The position numbers and the translations under genes are program-made. Of a stretch of DNA of 64,000 bases, positions 42,185-51,333 are shown piece after piece. The stretch is taken from assembly GCA_902780635.1 (NCBI GenBank), contig CACZGH010000006.1:81444-145443 (forward strand). Direction: 5' to 3'. The DNA is from an uncultured Prevotellaceae bacterium. Lineage in GTDB: Bacteria > Bacteroidota > Bacteroidia > Bacteroidales > Bacteroidaceae. The notes beneath the pieces were generated by a model, which ran no database searches, was not told where the DNA came from, and saw nothing but the letters and a program-made list of their open reading frames with translations. How positions within the stretch are numbered: position 1 is the stretch's first letter; each line of letters begins with the position of its first letter.

Positions 42185-45100
42185 TTATCTTCTGATATGT
42201 TTTCTGCCTTTGCTCACCACGATGCCACGGTGCCCATCGCTGCGCCTGCCACTCAAGTCATAGGTGGCAGAGGAGGCAGAGGGGTTGGACAGTTGGTGTG
42301 GGATGCCGGTGGTGCTGTCGACATACTCATTCACGTCTTTGACGAAGTTGATGTCATAGATGTCACTCTGGCCGGTGGAGGAGGTGAGGCCGAAGATGGT
42401 CTGTCCCATGCAGACGCTGGGACGTTCGCCGGAGAAGTTCTCATAGATACCGCTCCGTGTCATGTCCCATGCCACCACGGTCTGCTCTTCTTCGTTGATG
42501 TCGAGAGAGGTGACTTTGGTGGGTGCCACCTGGGTGCCGTGGTTGGAGCCGTTGAGCCACCAGAGGTAAGAGGCACCACCGGTGGTGCTCAGATGAGTGC
42601 CTCGCACTACTAAGTAAATCTGGTCGCTGGAGATGGTATAGTCGAGGTCTTCATATTTCATCATCAGCGCCACATTGTTGGCACCGGAGGCTTTCACGTG
42701 GATGATGTTGCGCTCGGTGTCGTAGGTGATGTTGGAGGCCGACACTCGCGCAGGGTCGCCCGTGGTCCAGTCGGTGGCCACAAAACGGTAGGCGTGGTCA
42801 TCATAGTCTTTGAGCAGGCGCACATAGTAGATGCCGGGGCAGAGGGTGGTGGGGGAGGCTGTCAGGCGCACCACAAACTTTTTCTTCACTTGTCCTGCGG
42901 CGTCGGTGATGAGGCTGGCAGGGATGGCATACTCCACATTGTAGAAACCGTTGGCGTCACTTCCCTTGGCAGAGGAGGGGATGGTGATGTCGGCCACTTT
43001 GGTCCCGTCGATGGTGAGGGTGGCTTGGCGGCCGCGGTCGGCCAGGTTGAAGCGGAACATCACGCTCAGGCGCTCTGCCACCTGTTGCTCATTGAAGAGA
43101 GTGTACTGGATATAGCCGTTGGCTCTGGCGTCGCGGTAGTGCTCGGTGTTGTATTCCCCGGTGCTGGAGTCGCTGGAGTAATTGTATTCGTGTCCTGCCT
43201 CACTCTGTTGCTCACCCGGTGCCACAAAGTCGAGTGTACGGGCGGCAAGGGCCTCGTTGGCTGCCTCCGACTGGGCCATGTCACTTTTCTGATAGTTTTC
43301 CTCTGTCTGCTGATACCAGTAGCACATGTAGCGGGCATGCTGTATCTGATAGAAAGGTTTCAGTTCCAGTTGCCGCCAGGGGTATGACTCAACCCCTTCC
43401 CTGCTGGCGTCGATGGTGAAGCGCAGTTGGTCGACCGACTTCATGGCGATGCGGCTGAGCACATCGGCACGGTCGCCGATCAACAGCGGTGCAGAGACGA
43501 GGCTTCGGGAGGAGGCTTTGCTGCCTGGCGCGTGGTCCATACGTCCGGCACCGGCATATTCGTTTTGCAGTTTCTCATACGTCAGTCCGCTGGCCGTGGC
43601 TTCTGCCTCAGAGGTGGCGGTGGTGGGGGCGCCGAGCAGGATGGGGCCAAACTTGAATGCGATGTAGTCGGTGTAGTTGGGGCACTCCTCATAGGTCAGG
43701 CTCATGGGCAGGTAGATGGTGACCTGATCGCCCACGCTCCATGTGCGGTTGATGTTGACATAGCTGGCAGTGCCTTGTGTCACGGCAGCGTTGACGGGTG
43801 TGCCATTGACGCAGACCTGGTATTCTGCACCGGCCCAGGCGGGGTGGCGCACGGCGATGGTATAAGTGCCGCCCTTGGTGATGGTGAGTTGTGACGTGGC
43901 GGTCTGTGGGGTGGGGAGGTTGGAGTCTTTGGAGTCGATGTAGGGGAAGAGTGTCTCCTGGCGGACGCCGAAGGTCTCATCGTCGAGGATGCTGGGCGTG
44001 AAGAGGTGCACGTAGAGCGTCTCGTTGCCATCGTGGGTATAGATGAAGTGTCCGTATTTGGAGTGGTTCTCCATGCCGGTGCCCACGCAGCACCACATGC
44101 CCTGGTTGACTTGTGAGTAGATGCGATAGCCTTGTGGGCGGAGGGTGGTGAAGTAGACATATCCGCCGGTCGTGGGGTCTTGGGTGGTGAGGATATGGTT
44201 CCACATCGTGTTTTCGTAGAAGTCGGCATAGCGTGCGTCGCCGGTGCGGTCGCTCATCATCTCCGACATCTTGAGCATGTTGTTGGAGTTGCACGACTCC
44301 GGACCGTCAAGTTGGTCGATGTAGCGGTTGGAGTTCTCTTTTGAGAGGAAGTGCTCGTTGACGCTGTTGCCGCCGATGCACACGGTGCGGTTGTTGGCCA
44401 CGTCGGTCCAGAAATTCTCAGCGGCTTTGCGGTATCCTGTGGCATTGGCATCCTGCTCAAAGATACGCTCCATGCCGATGTATTTAGGCACCTGCGTGTT
44501 GGCATGCTTGCCGTCGAGGAAGGTGGTGTTGAGGGTCTGCATGCCGTTGAGCATCGCTTTGTGGGTGTATTTCTTGGCTGCGGTGAGATATTTGCTCTCT
44601 CCGGTGAGCTGGTATGCGTCGAGCATACTCTCATTCATGCCTCCATGCTCGATGTTGAGCAGCGTGTTCATGTCGTTGTCGCTCACTTTGGCGATGACGT
44701 TGACACTCCAGTCGGCCATCTTCAGAAACATTTGTTTGGCGGTCTCACTGTTGCCATAGAGGAAAGCGTCTCTGAGACCGGCAAGCACTTTGTGCTGGCA
44801 GTAGAAAGGCACCCATCCTCCGTGGCTGCGGATGGCAGAGATGTCGCCTTTGTAGAGAGTCTTCCAGTCATTGTTGATGGGTTGGCCTCCGAGGAAACCA
44901 TAGAGGCCCTCGGTGTTGTCATCATATTGGTCCTGGCAGTCTTTCAGGATGCCGAGCATATAGTCCATGCGCTCTTTGAGTCGGGATTTCATGCCGTTGT
45001 CGTGGCAGGCGGCGTATCCCAATGCCAAAGCCGAGATGTAGTGCCCGCCGACATGACCGTTGAGGTTGAAACTGGCGTCGCCCCAATTGGTGAAGGCGGG

Positions 45101-45364
45101 GTGCTTGGTGGCCCAGTTGTAGTATTTGCTACTGGTGTCGGTGGTAGTGTTCAAGCCGGCCTGTACGATGAAAGGAGTGAGCAGGCGGTCGGTGTCATAC
45201 TGCATAAGCATCTCAAAGTTGAGATCCATGGCTGTTTTCATAGGACCGTCGAGCAGGGTCACTTGCTCCAGGTCGAAATGTTTGGGGTACAGTTCTGACT
45301 GTGCGTTGGCAGCTGTGATGACTGTCAGTAAGAGTGCGGTCAGGAAGATTCTTGCTTTCATCAT
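42185..45364 (-). CDS. Secreted GH127 beta-L-arabinofuranosidase
   Basis: A 1059-residue exported enzyme of glycoside hydrolase family 127 (DUF1680). Signal peptide 1-22. The (alpha/alpha)6 barrel covers about 25-480 and the following beta domains reach about 680. The zinc-thiolate site is visible: Glu and Cys in GPESCNS and the CC pair at 425-426 in MWCCVGTG; the acid/base candidate is the Glu in NSVNEHF. The last 350 residues hold extra beta-sandwich modules (DUF4986-like and a CBM-like region) ending in a Prevotella-type tail. It should release beta-L-arabinofuranose from arabinan or hydroxyproline-linked chains. No adjacent SusCD. Confidence 0.9.
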   Translation of the reverse strand: MMKARIFLTALLLTVITAANAQSELYPKHFDLEQVTLLDGPMKTAMDLNFEMLMQYDTDRLLTPFIVQAGLNTTTDTSSKYYNWATKHPAFTNWGDASFNLNGHVGGHYISALALGYAACHDNGMKSRLKERMDYMLGILKDCQDQYDDNTEGLYGFLGGQPINNDWKTLYKGDISAIRSHGGWVPFYCQHKVLAGLRDAFLYGNSETAKQMFLKMADWSVNVIAKVSDNDMNTLLNIEHGGMNESMLDAYQLTGESKYLTAAKKYTHKAMLNGMQTLNTTFLDGKHANTQVPKYIGMERIFEQDANATGYRKAAENFWTDVANNRTVCIGGNSVNEHFLSKENSNRYIDQLDGPESCNSNNMLKMSEMMSDRTGDARYADFYENTMWNHILTTQDPTTGGYVYFTTLRPQGYRIYSQVNQGMWCCVGTGMENHSKYGHFIYTHDGNETLYVHLFTPSILDDETFGVRQETLFPYIDSKDSNLPTPQTATSQLTITKGGTYTIAVRHPAWAGAEYQVCVNGTPVNAAVTQGTASYVNINRTWSVGDQVTIYLPMSLTYEECPNYTDYIAFKFGPILLGAPTTATSEAEATASGLTYEKLQNEYAGAGRMDHAPGSKASSRSLVSAPLLIGDRADVLSRIAMKSVDQLRFTIDASREGVESYPWRQLELKPFYQIQHARYMCYWYQQTEENYQKSDMAQSEAANEALAARTLDFVAPGEQQSEAGHEYNYSSDSSTGEYNTEHYRDARANGYIQYTLFNEQQVAERLSVMFRFNLADRGRQATLTIDGTKVADITIPSSAKGSDANGFYNVEYAIPASLITDAAGQVKKKFVVRLTASPTTLCPGIYYVRLLKDYDDHAYRFVATDWTTGDPARVSASNITYDTERNIIHVKASGANNVALMMKYEDLDYTISSDQIYLVVRGTHLSTTGGASYLWWLNGSNHGTQVAPTKVTSLDINEEEQTVVAWDMTRSGIYENFSGERPSVCMGQTIFGLTSSTGQSDIYDINFVKDVNEYVDSTTGIPHQLSNPSASSATYDLSGRRSDGHRGIVVSKGRKHIRR

Positions 45365-45509
45365 GATGGTGTAGTATATTACAGTTTCTAATGGTGTAGT
45401 ATATGATAGTTTCTAATGTAGTATATGATAGTTTACAGTTTCAATCGTCTTTCATTTTTTCATTTTTCAATTTTCATCTTTCATTTTTAATTTTTCATCT
45501 TTCATCTTT
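45365..45509. repeat. Low-complexity repeats upstream of the GH127 gene
   Basis: About three degenerate copies of a 25-base phrase containing TGTAGTATATGATAGTTT (45370-45440) are followed by a T-rich tract built on TTTCATTTTTC. It lies between two minus-strand genes, so it is the 5' region of the GH127 gene. Confidence 0.6.
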
Positions 45510-46343
45510 TCACAGTCCTCTTGCTTTGTAGATTCTCTCTTTAGCATTGTTGATTTCCTGGAATTTTTTCTCTGCAGCTTTGCGCACATCATCGCCGAGT
45601 GTAGACACGCGGTCGGGGTGGTGTTTGAGGGCCAGTTTGCGATAGGCGGCTTTCACCTCGTCGTCGGTGGCGTCGGGCGAGACGCCGAGCACTTTGTAGG
45701 CATCGTCGAGGCTGCCACTGCTGCTACTGCCGCTGTCGAGGTTGAGCATCGACTCAAGGTCGCTGGCTTGGATGCCCATATACTGGGTGACCTCATAGAG
45801 CGCGTTCAGTTCTGCCTGGTGGATGGACCCGTCGATCTTGGCGATCATGACGAGGAAGTTGAGCAACTGCAGTCGCTCGCTATAACTGAGGTTGGCTGCT
45901 ATCTGTTGGCAGGCCTGACGGATCTGGTTGCGGTATGCGAATGGGTTACTTGCGTTCATTCTTTTCTCCTCTTCGAACAGTCGTAGCAAGATTTCATTGC
46001 CTTGCTGCGCTGCAGCCTCACCGAAGTTGGAACGGAGGAAATTTCTCACATATTCCATCTCCGAGTGCATCACTTTGCCGTCGGCTTTAATGATATAGGA
46101 GGAGAGCACAAGCATAGAAAACAGGAAGCTGTTGCGCTGCCCCTGATTGGTCTCATATGAGCTTTGTCCATATCCGGTGCCCTGCCCATATCCAGTGCCA
46201 TCCTGGTCATACCCTTGAAAACCCGTGTTTCCTCCTTCAGAAATCGAGTCGATGATACTACCGATAAAATAGCCAGCGAAGGCGCCAAGGGGTGGGGCAA
46301 GCATAAAGCCCAAAACACCACCAATCCATTTGAATATTCCCAT
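45510..46343 (-). CDS. DjlA-like protein: membrane anchor, TerB domain, J domain
   Basis: A 277-residue DnaJ-family cochaperone of the DjlA layout. Residues 1-35 form a glycine-zipper membrane segment ([21 protein letters not shown]), residues about 70-195 are a TerB-like helical domain ([16 protein letters not shown]) with acidic loops, and residues about 212-277 are a J domain with HPD (KHHPDRV). The J domain stimulates the Hsp70 ATPase. The order anchor, TerB, J is complete. Immediately upstream on the same strand lies a 9-bp tandem repeat tract and the HsdR-N gene. Confidence 0.92.
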   Translation of the reverse strand: MGIFKWIGGVLGFMLAPPLGAFAGYFIGSIIDSISEGGNTGFQGYDQDGTGYGQGTGYGQSSYETNQGQRNSFLFSMLVLSSYIIKADGKVMHSEMEYVRNFLRSNFGEAAAQQGNEILLRLFEEEKRMNASNPFAYRNQIRQACQQIAANLSYSERLQLLNFLVMIAKIDGSIHQAELNALYEVTQYMGIQASDLESMLNLDSGSSSSGSLDDAYKVLGVSPDATDDEVKAAYRKLALKHHPDRVSTLGDDVRKAAEKKFQEINNAKERIYKARGL

Positions 46344-46366
46344 GTGAGTTTTTTTTGAGGTTTTTT

Positions 46367-46501
46367 TCTAGGTGGTCTAGATTTTCTAGATTTTCTAGAT
46401 TTTCTAGATGGTCTAGATTTTCTAGGCTATCTAGATGCTCTAGATTTTCTAGATGTTCTAGATCTTCTAGATACTCTAGATTTTCTAGATATTCTAGATT
46501 T
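46367..46501. repeat. 15 tandem 9-bp units (TCTAGATTT-like)
   Basis: TCTAG occurs at 46367, 46376, 46385 and every ninth base up to 46493, without a break in register. The following four bases vary. The tract lies between the HsdR-N gene end (minus, 46504) and the TerB-DnaJ gene start (46343). On the minus strand, the frame of the HsdR-N gene stays open through all units as N/Y/H/D-L-E triplets after a single TGA. Confidence 0.95.
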
Positions 46502-46503
46502 TG

Positions 46504-46953
46504 TCAAAGATTTTCGTATCGTGGTATTTCTTCAAGAAATAAATATTTTTTACTATTGTAATCCATCTTGCAACAGTAGTGGTCGATGCCATTGCTGACG
46601 ATGAGATAGTCTACGTGGAGTAGGAGGTTGTATGCTGAGATCTGGTCGAACACTTTCTGGGTGATGGTGATGCCAGGCGCTTTATATTCCACAATCATGC
46701 GTGGTTTGGCTTGGTGGTCGTACAGCACGCTGTCACAGCGCAGTTTTTTCTGACCTATTTGCAGTTCCACTTCATTGGCCAGCATGGAGAGAGGATAGCC
46801 CAGGTGGACCGTCAGATAATTGATGAAGTGCTGCCTGACCCATTCTTCTGGAGTAAGTGTGACATATTTTCTCCTCAATGGGTCGAATATCGTGACTTTA
46901 TCTCCTTTCTTCTGCGTTTTTGTTGGATAGGAAGGCAAATTTAATGAATTCAT
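46504..46953 (-). CDS. HsdR N-terminal-domain protein (type I restriction R subunit N domain)
   Basis: A 149-residue stand-alone domain resembling the N-terminus of type I restriction R subunits (HSDR_N), a PD-(D/E)XK nuclease fold. The core shows LRCDSVLYD and MIVEYKAP, giving the Asp and Glu-x-Lys of the site. No helicase or specificity subunit is present. In Bacteroidetes this single-domain gene commonly stands divergent from holA, as here. The start is set at MNSLNLPSYP (46953); a 24-codon longer start lies inside a tandem duplication and is less likely. The gene ends directly at the 9-bp repeat tract. Confidence 0.85.
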   Translation of the reverse strand: MNSLNLPSYPTKTQKKGDKVTIFDPLRRKYVTLTPEEWVRQHFINYLTVHLGYPLSMLANEVELQIGQKKLRCDSVLYDHQAKPRMIVEYKAPGITITQKVFDQISAYNLLLHVDYLIVSNGIDHYCCKMDYNSKKYLFLEEIPRYENL

Positions 46954-47009
46954 TTTATTATCTTTAAATAAGATAGGCTTCAATTCGGCAGAAAAAAGAA
47001 TTGATTCTT

Positions 47010-47040
47010 TTTGTTCTGCACTCATTTTGCACTATCTTTG
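47010..47040 (+). promoter_or_regulatory. Distal copy of the holA promoter
   Basis: TTTG (47010-47013), 19 bases, then TATCTTTG (47033-47040) in repeat unit 1, identical in spacing to the proximal copy. Confidence 0.6.
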
Positions 47041-47083
47041 AATAAGATAGGCTGCAACTCGGCAGAAAAAAGAATTAATTCTT

Positions 47084-47114
47084 TTTGTTCTGCACTCATT
47101 TTGCACTATCTTTG
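47084..47114 (+). promoter_or_regulatory. Proximal holA promoter
   Basis: TTTG (47084-47087), 19 bases, then TATCTTTG (47107-47114) in repeat unit 2, 70 bases before the holA ATG. A minus-strand TATCTTTG (47126-47133) just beside it could serve the divergent HsdR-N gene. Confidence 0.7.
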
Positions 47115-47183
47115 CAATACTTTTGCAAAGATAATAAAAAAACGAGTGCGAGGATGCATCTTGTCTAATAAATGAAATAAAAG

Positions 47184-48197
47184 ATGGCGGAAAAGCATAC
47201 ATACGACACGATCATGCGTGACCTTCGGGCGCGTAAGTTTTATCCTGTCTATATCCTGATGGGTGAGGAGCCCTATTATATTGACCAGATAGCAGACTAT
47301 ATAGAGGAAAATGTGCTCCGCCCTGAGGAAAAGGATTTCAACCAGACCATCGTGTATGGCCTGGAGACCAATTCAGCTCAAGTGGTGGACATCTGCAGAA
47401 GATTCCCCATGATGTCAGACCATCAGGTGGTCATCCTGAAGGAAGCACAGAACATGCGCTCTTGGGACCGGTTTGACAAGTATTTCGAGAAACCCTTGGC
47501 GTCTACCATACTGGTGATCTGCTACAGGAACAAAAAGTTGGATTCCCGCAAGTCGTTCATGAAGAAGGCTGCTGGGGTGGGGGTGGTCTTCGACAGTCCT
47601 AAGAAAAGAGAGCGTGACCTGCCCAAGTTTATCGAGGGGTATGTCAAGGACCATCATGCCGCCATAGAGCCTAAAGCCACACAGATGATGGCCGACTTTG
47701 TGGGCACAGATTTGTCCAGGCTCGCCTCAGAGATAGATAAGGTGATGATCTCCCTCTCTGACGACAAGATCATCACGCCCGAGATTGTGGAGAATAAAAT
47801 AGGTATCAGCAAGGACTATAATTTCTTCGAACTGCGTGACGCCATCGTGAAAAAGGATTTGCTGAAAGCAAACAGGATAGTAAAATATATTGACGGCAAT
47901 CCCAAAACTGTTTCACTTTACTCTTTTCTGCCACCACTCTTCTCTTTCTTCCAAAACCTGATGATCGCACATTTTTCAAAAGACAAGAGCGATAGGGGAG
48001 TGGCGGACGCGTTGAATCTGTCTTCTCCCTGGGCGGCAAAAGACTATGTTGAGGCATTGAGAAAGTACAACGCCAGCAAAACAATGAACATCATCAAGTA
48101 TATCCGCAAAATAGATGCAAAAAGCAAAGGTATAGACAACCCCAGCAGCACTCCTGGAGACTTGATGAAGGAGCTAATTTTCTATATTTTGCACTAA
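47184..48197 (+). CDS. holA: DNA polymerase III subunit delta
   Basis: A 337-residue clamp-loader delta subunit that opens the beta sliding clamp. The N-terminal AAA-like domain has YPVYILMGEEPYYIDQIADYI, the family signature, with the degenerate nucleotide site expected for delta (no Walker A). The C-terminal collar region begins near residue 215 (FFELRDAIVKKD) and ends in helices. Length is typical. Its terminator follows at 48229. Confidence 0.95.
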   Translation: MAEKHTYDTIMRDLRARKFYPVYILMGEEPYYIDQIADYIEENVLRPEEKDFNQTIVYGLETNSAQVVDICRRFPMMSDHQVVILKEAQNMRSWDRFDKYFEKPLASTILVICYRNKKLDSRKSFMKKAAGVGVVFDSPKKRERDLPKFIEGYVKDHHAAIEPKATQMMADFVGTDLSRLASEIDKVMISLSDDKIITPEIVENKIGISKDYNFFELRDAIVKKDLLKANRIVKYIDGNPKTVSLYSFLPPLFSFFQNLMIAHFSKDKSDRGVADALNLSSPWAAKDYVEALRKYNASKTMNIIKYIRKIDAKSKGIDNPSSTPGDLMKELIFYILH

Positions 48198-48228
48198 AAA
48201 CGGCGAAAAATGCCATTTTCAGTTCTAG

Positions 48229-48257
48229 AACACGTTTTTTTCATAACGTGTTTTTTT
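48229..48257 (+). terminator. holA terminator
   Basis: AACACGTT pairs with AACGTGTT around an 8-base loop and is followed by a run of T. Confidence 0.85.
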
Positions 48258-48885
48258 GGCTTAAAGTGTTAAATTACAATTTATTTGGTGAAAGTGACCC
48301 TTTCAAAACTCGCGTTTTTGAGTCTTTTTCCAGCGATGGTCGGGAAAAATGAAAAAATGGCTGTTTTTCGAAATTTTGAGGGTGTCACAAAAGGTTGTTT
48401 AGATTATTTAACATTTACAAATTAAAACACAACTTTAAATCTTCACAAAATTAAATTTATGTTTTCAAATATATTAAAATTATAAATGTAAATAAACACA
48501 ATTATGTAAATACGTAAATAAGGTTTATAAAATTAAATGATATGATTTATAATCTTGAAACGGATAAATATACATTATGCAATATAGTACATAAATACTT
48601 GAAAATCAGTTATATAGTATATTTACTTCAACTAAACTCTAATGAAAATGCCCGAAAAACGGGGATTTGTGCCATTTTTGCGTATTTTTTGGATATTCAG
48701 TAGAAAATAACTTATTTATAGCCAGTTATATACTTAATTTCGTTCAACAATAGGATTGTAAAGATTGACGAATATAAATTTACGTTTGTAATTATGAATG
48801 TAAATCAATGTTTTTAAAACATAAACCCTCATCTATTTACATTTACAAATTTAAATCACCCTAAATGAAAATAATTCTCAAAAAA
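48258..48885. other. AT-rich non-coding tract with repeated GTAAAT/ATTTAC motif
   Basis: About 630 bases without a credible gene. GTAAAT or its complement ATTTAC occurs at 48413, 48488, 48506, 48514, 48621, 48778, 48800, 48835 and 48841, on both strands. At my rough estimate of base composition about one would be expected. Two blocks with TTTACAAATT sit near the ends. I see no DnaA box pattern, tRNA or clear RNA structure. The XRE gene promoter borders it. Confidence 0.75.
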
Positions 48886-48917
48886 TTTGGAAATATGAAA
48901 AAAATGCTTTATCTTTG
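48886..48917 (+). promoter_or_regulatory. Promoter of the XRE regulator
   Basis: TTTG (48886-48889), 20 bases, then TATCTTTG (48910-48917), a full consensus match, 53 bases before the ATG. Confidence 0.75.
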
Positions 48918-48970
48918 TAAAATCTTAGAGAAAAGGTGTGATGATGCACCTTTTATGAATCTCGTAGAGT

Positions 48971-49435
48971 ATGAAAGATAGAATAAAAGCCATCATGGAG
49001 TCACAGCATATGACCCAGCAGACCTTCTCGCAGCTATTGGGGATCTCTTCAGCCTCACTTAGCAATGTCTTTACCGGGCGTACGAACCCCACTCTCAACA
49101 TAGTGGAGTCTATTTGCCAGAAGATACCTGGTATCAGTCTAGAGTGGCTGATGTTTGGCAAGGGCACAATGATTGAAAATCAGTCAAATAGTCCTGTAGA
49201 AGCCAAGCCACAGATAGAGCAGAGTTTGTTTCCGTTGTTGGATGCAGCGCATACGAAGCCAGAAGTCAAGACAGGGGCAAAACGCAAGGAAGACATGACA
49301 AAAAAGAGTGAAACTGTCAAAGATCACACTATTAATGAATTGAAAATATCTGACAAAAGCAAACGGCACATCACTGAGATCAGAGTTTACTTTGACGACC
49401 AGACCTATGAGACCTTTGTGCCGGAAAAGTCATAA
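48971..49435 (+). CDS. XRE-family helix-turn-helix regulator
   Basis: A 154-residue regulator: residues 1-60 form an XRE helix-turn-helix (MTQQTFSQLLGISSASLSNVF) followed by EWLMFGKG, a phrase of CI-like repressors. A linker rich in Lys and Glu leads to a short conserved end (RHITEIRVYFDDQTYETF). The same architecture next to holA is, as I recall, conserved in Bacteroidales, so it is probably a chromosomal regulator and not a phage remnant. The GTAAAT-rich tract just upstream is a candidate for its operators. Target genes are unknown. Confidence 0.85.
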   Translation: MKDRIKAIMESQHMTQQTFSQLLGISSASLSNVFTGRTNPTLNIVESICQKIPGISLEWLMFGKGTMIENQSNSPVEAKPQIEQSLFPLLDAAHTKPEVKTGAKRKEDMTKKSETVKDHTINELKISDKSKRHITEIRVYFDDQTYETFVPEKS

Positions 49436-49550
49436 GAGCACATATTCTATTAATATACATTTCCAATCAATCAATTATTTATTTTGACGTAGGCTATGAA
49501 TGAGAAGAAAAGCCAATAGCGTCAATGTTTTCAGTACGGATAACATTTCT

Positions 49551-49597
49551 AAAACTACGGGCATCACATGCGCTGTGAATGCCCGAAGTTTTTTTTA
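49551..49597 (+). terminator. Terminator after the XRE gene
   Basis: CGGGCAT pairs with ATGCCCG (49558-49564 with 49579-49585), extended by AAACT/AGTTT past one mismatch, and followed by a T run. Confidence 0.85.
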
Positions 49598-49620
49598 TGT
49601 CAAAATATGTGGTTTTCATG

Positions 49621-49650
49621 TTGTAATTCCAAATTTTTTTTGTACTTTCG
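49621..49650 (+). promoter_or_regulatory. Promoter of pyrK-pyrD
   Basis: TTG (49621-49623), 19 bases, then TACTTTCG (49643-49650). The pyrK ATG is at 49658, so transcription would begin at or a few bases before the start codon. Confidence 0.55.
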
Positions 49651-49657
49651 CCCCACT

Positions 49658-50434
49658 ATGAAGAAGTATATTTTAGATTTAGAAGTGGTCTCAGTGGAGC
49701 ATATTCATGAGCGTTATGTCTTGCTGAGGCTTACCAGTGACCAGCCTTTGCCGGAGATGCTGCCCGGCCAGTTTGTCGAGGTGAGAGTGGATGACTCACC
49801 CTCCACTTTTTTGCGTCGTCCCATCTCTATCAACTATGTCGACCGGTCGCAGAATCAGCTGTGGTTGTTGGTGGCTGTAGTGGGAGAGGGCACTCGCCGC
49901 ATGTCTAAACTGCGAACGGGCGATTTTCTCAACTGCGTATTGCCCCTTGGCAATGGTTTTTCCATCTCTGGTGCCCTGCCTTCCCGTCCGCTGTTGGTGG
50001 GGGGTGGAGTAGGGGTGGCTCCCCTGCTTTTCCTAGGCAAGCGGCTGTCAGAGTTGGGCTGTCAGCCCACGTTTTTACTAGGTGCACGGTCGGCTGCTGA
50101 CATTTTGGAGAGAGCATATTTTGAGGAGATAGGCCGTGTGCTGACCACGACAGAAGATGGTACTGATGGAGAACGCGGCTTCGTCACCGGGCATTCTATC
50201 CTGTCACAAGAGCGTTTTGACATGATTTATACCTGCGGTCCTCAGCCCATGATGAAGGCTGTGGGGCGTTATGCGCTCCGTCAGGACATCCCATGCGAGG
50301 TGTCTTTGGAAAACAAGATGGCGTGTGGCCTGGGAGCCTGTCTGTGTTGTGTGGAGAAAACCATCGACGGCAATATCTGTGTGTGTAAAGAGGGTCCAGT
50401 GTTAAATATTAAGAAGTTGTTATGGCAAGACTAA
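49658..50434 (+). CDS. pyrK: Dihydroorotate dehydrogenase B electron-transfer subunit
   Basis: A 258-residue iron-sulfur flavoprotein that passes electrons from PyrD to NAD. It shows an FAD-binding barrel (FLRRPISIN), an NAD-binding fold (GGGVGVAPL) and a C-terminal [2Fe-2S] cluster region (CGLGACLCC, then CVC). The start at [10 protein letters not shown] fits homologues; 30 upstream in-frame codons are rejected because they read through the promoter. It overlaps pyrD by 13 bases. Confidence 0.95.
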   Translation: MKKYILDLEVVSVEHIHERYVLLRLTSDQPLPEMLPGQFVEVRVDDSPSTFLRRPISINYVDRSQNQLWLLVAVVGEGTRRMSKLRTGDFLNCVLPLGNGFSISGALPSRPLLVGGGVGVAPLLFLGKRLSELGCQPTFLLGARSAADILERAYFEEIGRVLTTTEDGTDGERGFVTGHSILSQERFDMIYTCGPQPMMKAVGRYALRQDIPCEVSLENKMACGLGACLCCVEKTIDGNICVCKEGPVLNIKKLLWQD

Positions 50435-51333
50435 ATGTAAAGATAAATGATTTATGCCTCAAAAATCCCGTCATGACAGCGTCGGGCACGTTTGGCTATG
50501 GTATAGAGTTTGCCGATTTCATCGATTTGAGCCAGTTGGGCGGCATCATTGTCAAGGGTACGACGCTTCATGCCCGTGAGGGGAACGACTATCCCCGTAT
50601 GGCTGAGACAGCCTCAGGGATGCTTAACTGTGTGGGATTGCAGAACAAGGGTGTGGACTATTTCTGCAAGCACATCTACCCACAGATCAAGGATATCGAC
50701 ACCAATATGATTGTCAATGTCAGTGGTTCCTCCCCTGAGGATTATGCGGCCTGTGCGGCCCGTATAGACGCCCTGGAGCGTATCCCGGCGATAGAGCTGA
50801 ATATCTCCTGCCCCAATGTCAGGCAGGGTGGCATGGCGTTCGGTGTCACCACAGATGGCGCCGCTTCAGTGGTGAGGGCTGTCAGGGAAGCGTATCACAA
50901 GACACTGATTGTGAAACTCTCGCCCAATGTGACGAATATCGCCGACATCGCACGTGCTTGTGAGGACGAGGGCGCAGACAGCGTCTCACTGATTAATACG
51001 CTGATGGGGATGGCCGTAGACATCGAGCGTCGTCGTCCTATGCTCAGCATCGGCACAGGTGGCCTCAGCGGCCCTGCTGTGAAGCCTGTGGCCCTTCGGA
51101 TGGTGTGGCAGGTGGCCAAGGCCGTCAAGATACCAGTCGTGGGTCTGGGCGGCATTTGTACTGCCGAGGACGCCATTGCGTTTCTCATGGTGGGCGCCAC
51201 GGCTGTGGAGGTGGGCACCGCCAATTTCCTAGACCCTGCGGTGAGTGTGAAGATTCGTGACGGTATCAACGACTGGCTCGACCGTCATGGTTGCCACAGT
51301 GTGCAGGAAATCATCGGAACGCTTGAATGCTGA
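50422..51333 (+). CDS. pyrD: Dihydroorotate dehydrogenase B catalytic subunit
   Basis: A 303-residue class 1B dihydroorotate dehydrogenase, oxidising dihydroorotate to orotate in pyrimidine synthesis. The TIM barrel has [11 protein letters not shown], the conserved Lys in VKGTT, the active-site Cys in [11 protein letters not shown] that marks the class 1 enzymes using cysteine as base, and [11 protein letters not shown] at the phosphate site. Overlap with pyrK gives a 1:1 coupled pair. Its stop codon lies inside a 22-bp tandem duplication. Confidence 0.97.
   Translation: MARLNVKINDLCLKNPVMTASGTFGYGIEFADFIDLSQLGGIIVKGTTLHAREGNDYPRMAETASGMLNCVGLQNKGVDYFCKHIYPQIKDIDTNMIVNVSGSSPEDYAACAARIDALERIPAIELNISCPNVRQGGMAFGVTTDGAASVVRAVREAYHKTLIVKLSPNVTNIADIARACEDEGADSVSLINTLMGMAVDIERRRPMLSIGTGGLSGPAVKPVALRMVWQVAKAVKIPVVGLGGICTAEDAIAFLMVGATAVEVGTANFLDPAVSVKIRDGINDWLDRHGCHSVQEIIGTLEC

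Larger units (their letters stand above)
46967..47114. repeat. 74-bp tandem duplication carrying the holA promoter twice
   Basis: Unit 1 is 46967-47040 and unit 2 is 47041-47114. They differ at only a few positions. Each unit contains the -33 and -7 elements of the holA promoter. Confidence 0.92.

Noticed and set aside
46367-46501. Possible CRISPR array
   Set aside because: The 9-bp units have no spacers of regular length, and no cas gene is present.
46355-46561. Plus-strand frame coding a Ser-Arg-Phe repeat
   Set aside because: It is the direct translation of the 9-bp repeat tract, with no start context or flanking domain.
48258-48970. Chromosomal origin of replication
   Set aside because: AT-rich and repeat-bearing, but no DnaA-box cluster or dnaA/dnaN neighbour is visible; holA alone is not an origin marker.
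48971-49435. Prophage repressor and attachment region
   Set aside because: The XRE protein is CI-like in part, but no integrase, structural gene or att duplication is visible, and the gene order next to holA looks chromosomal.
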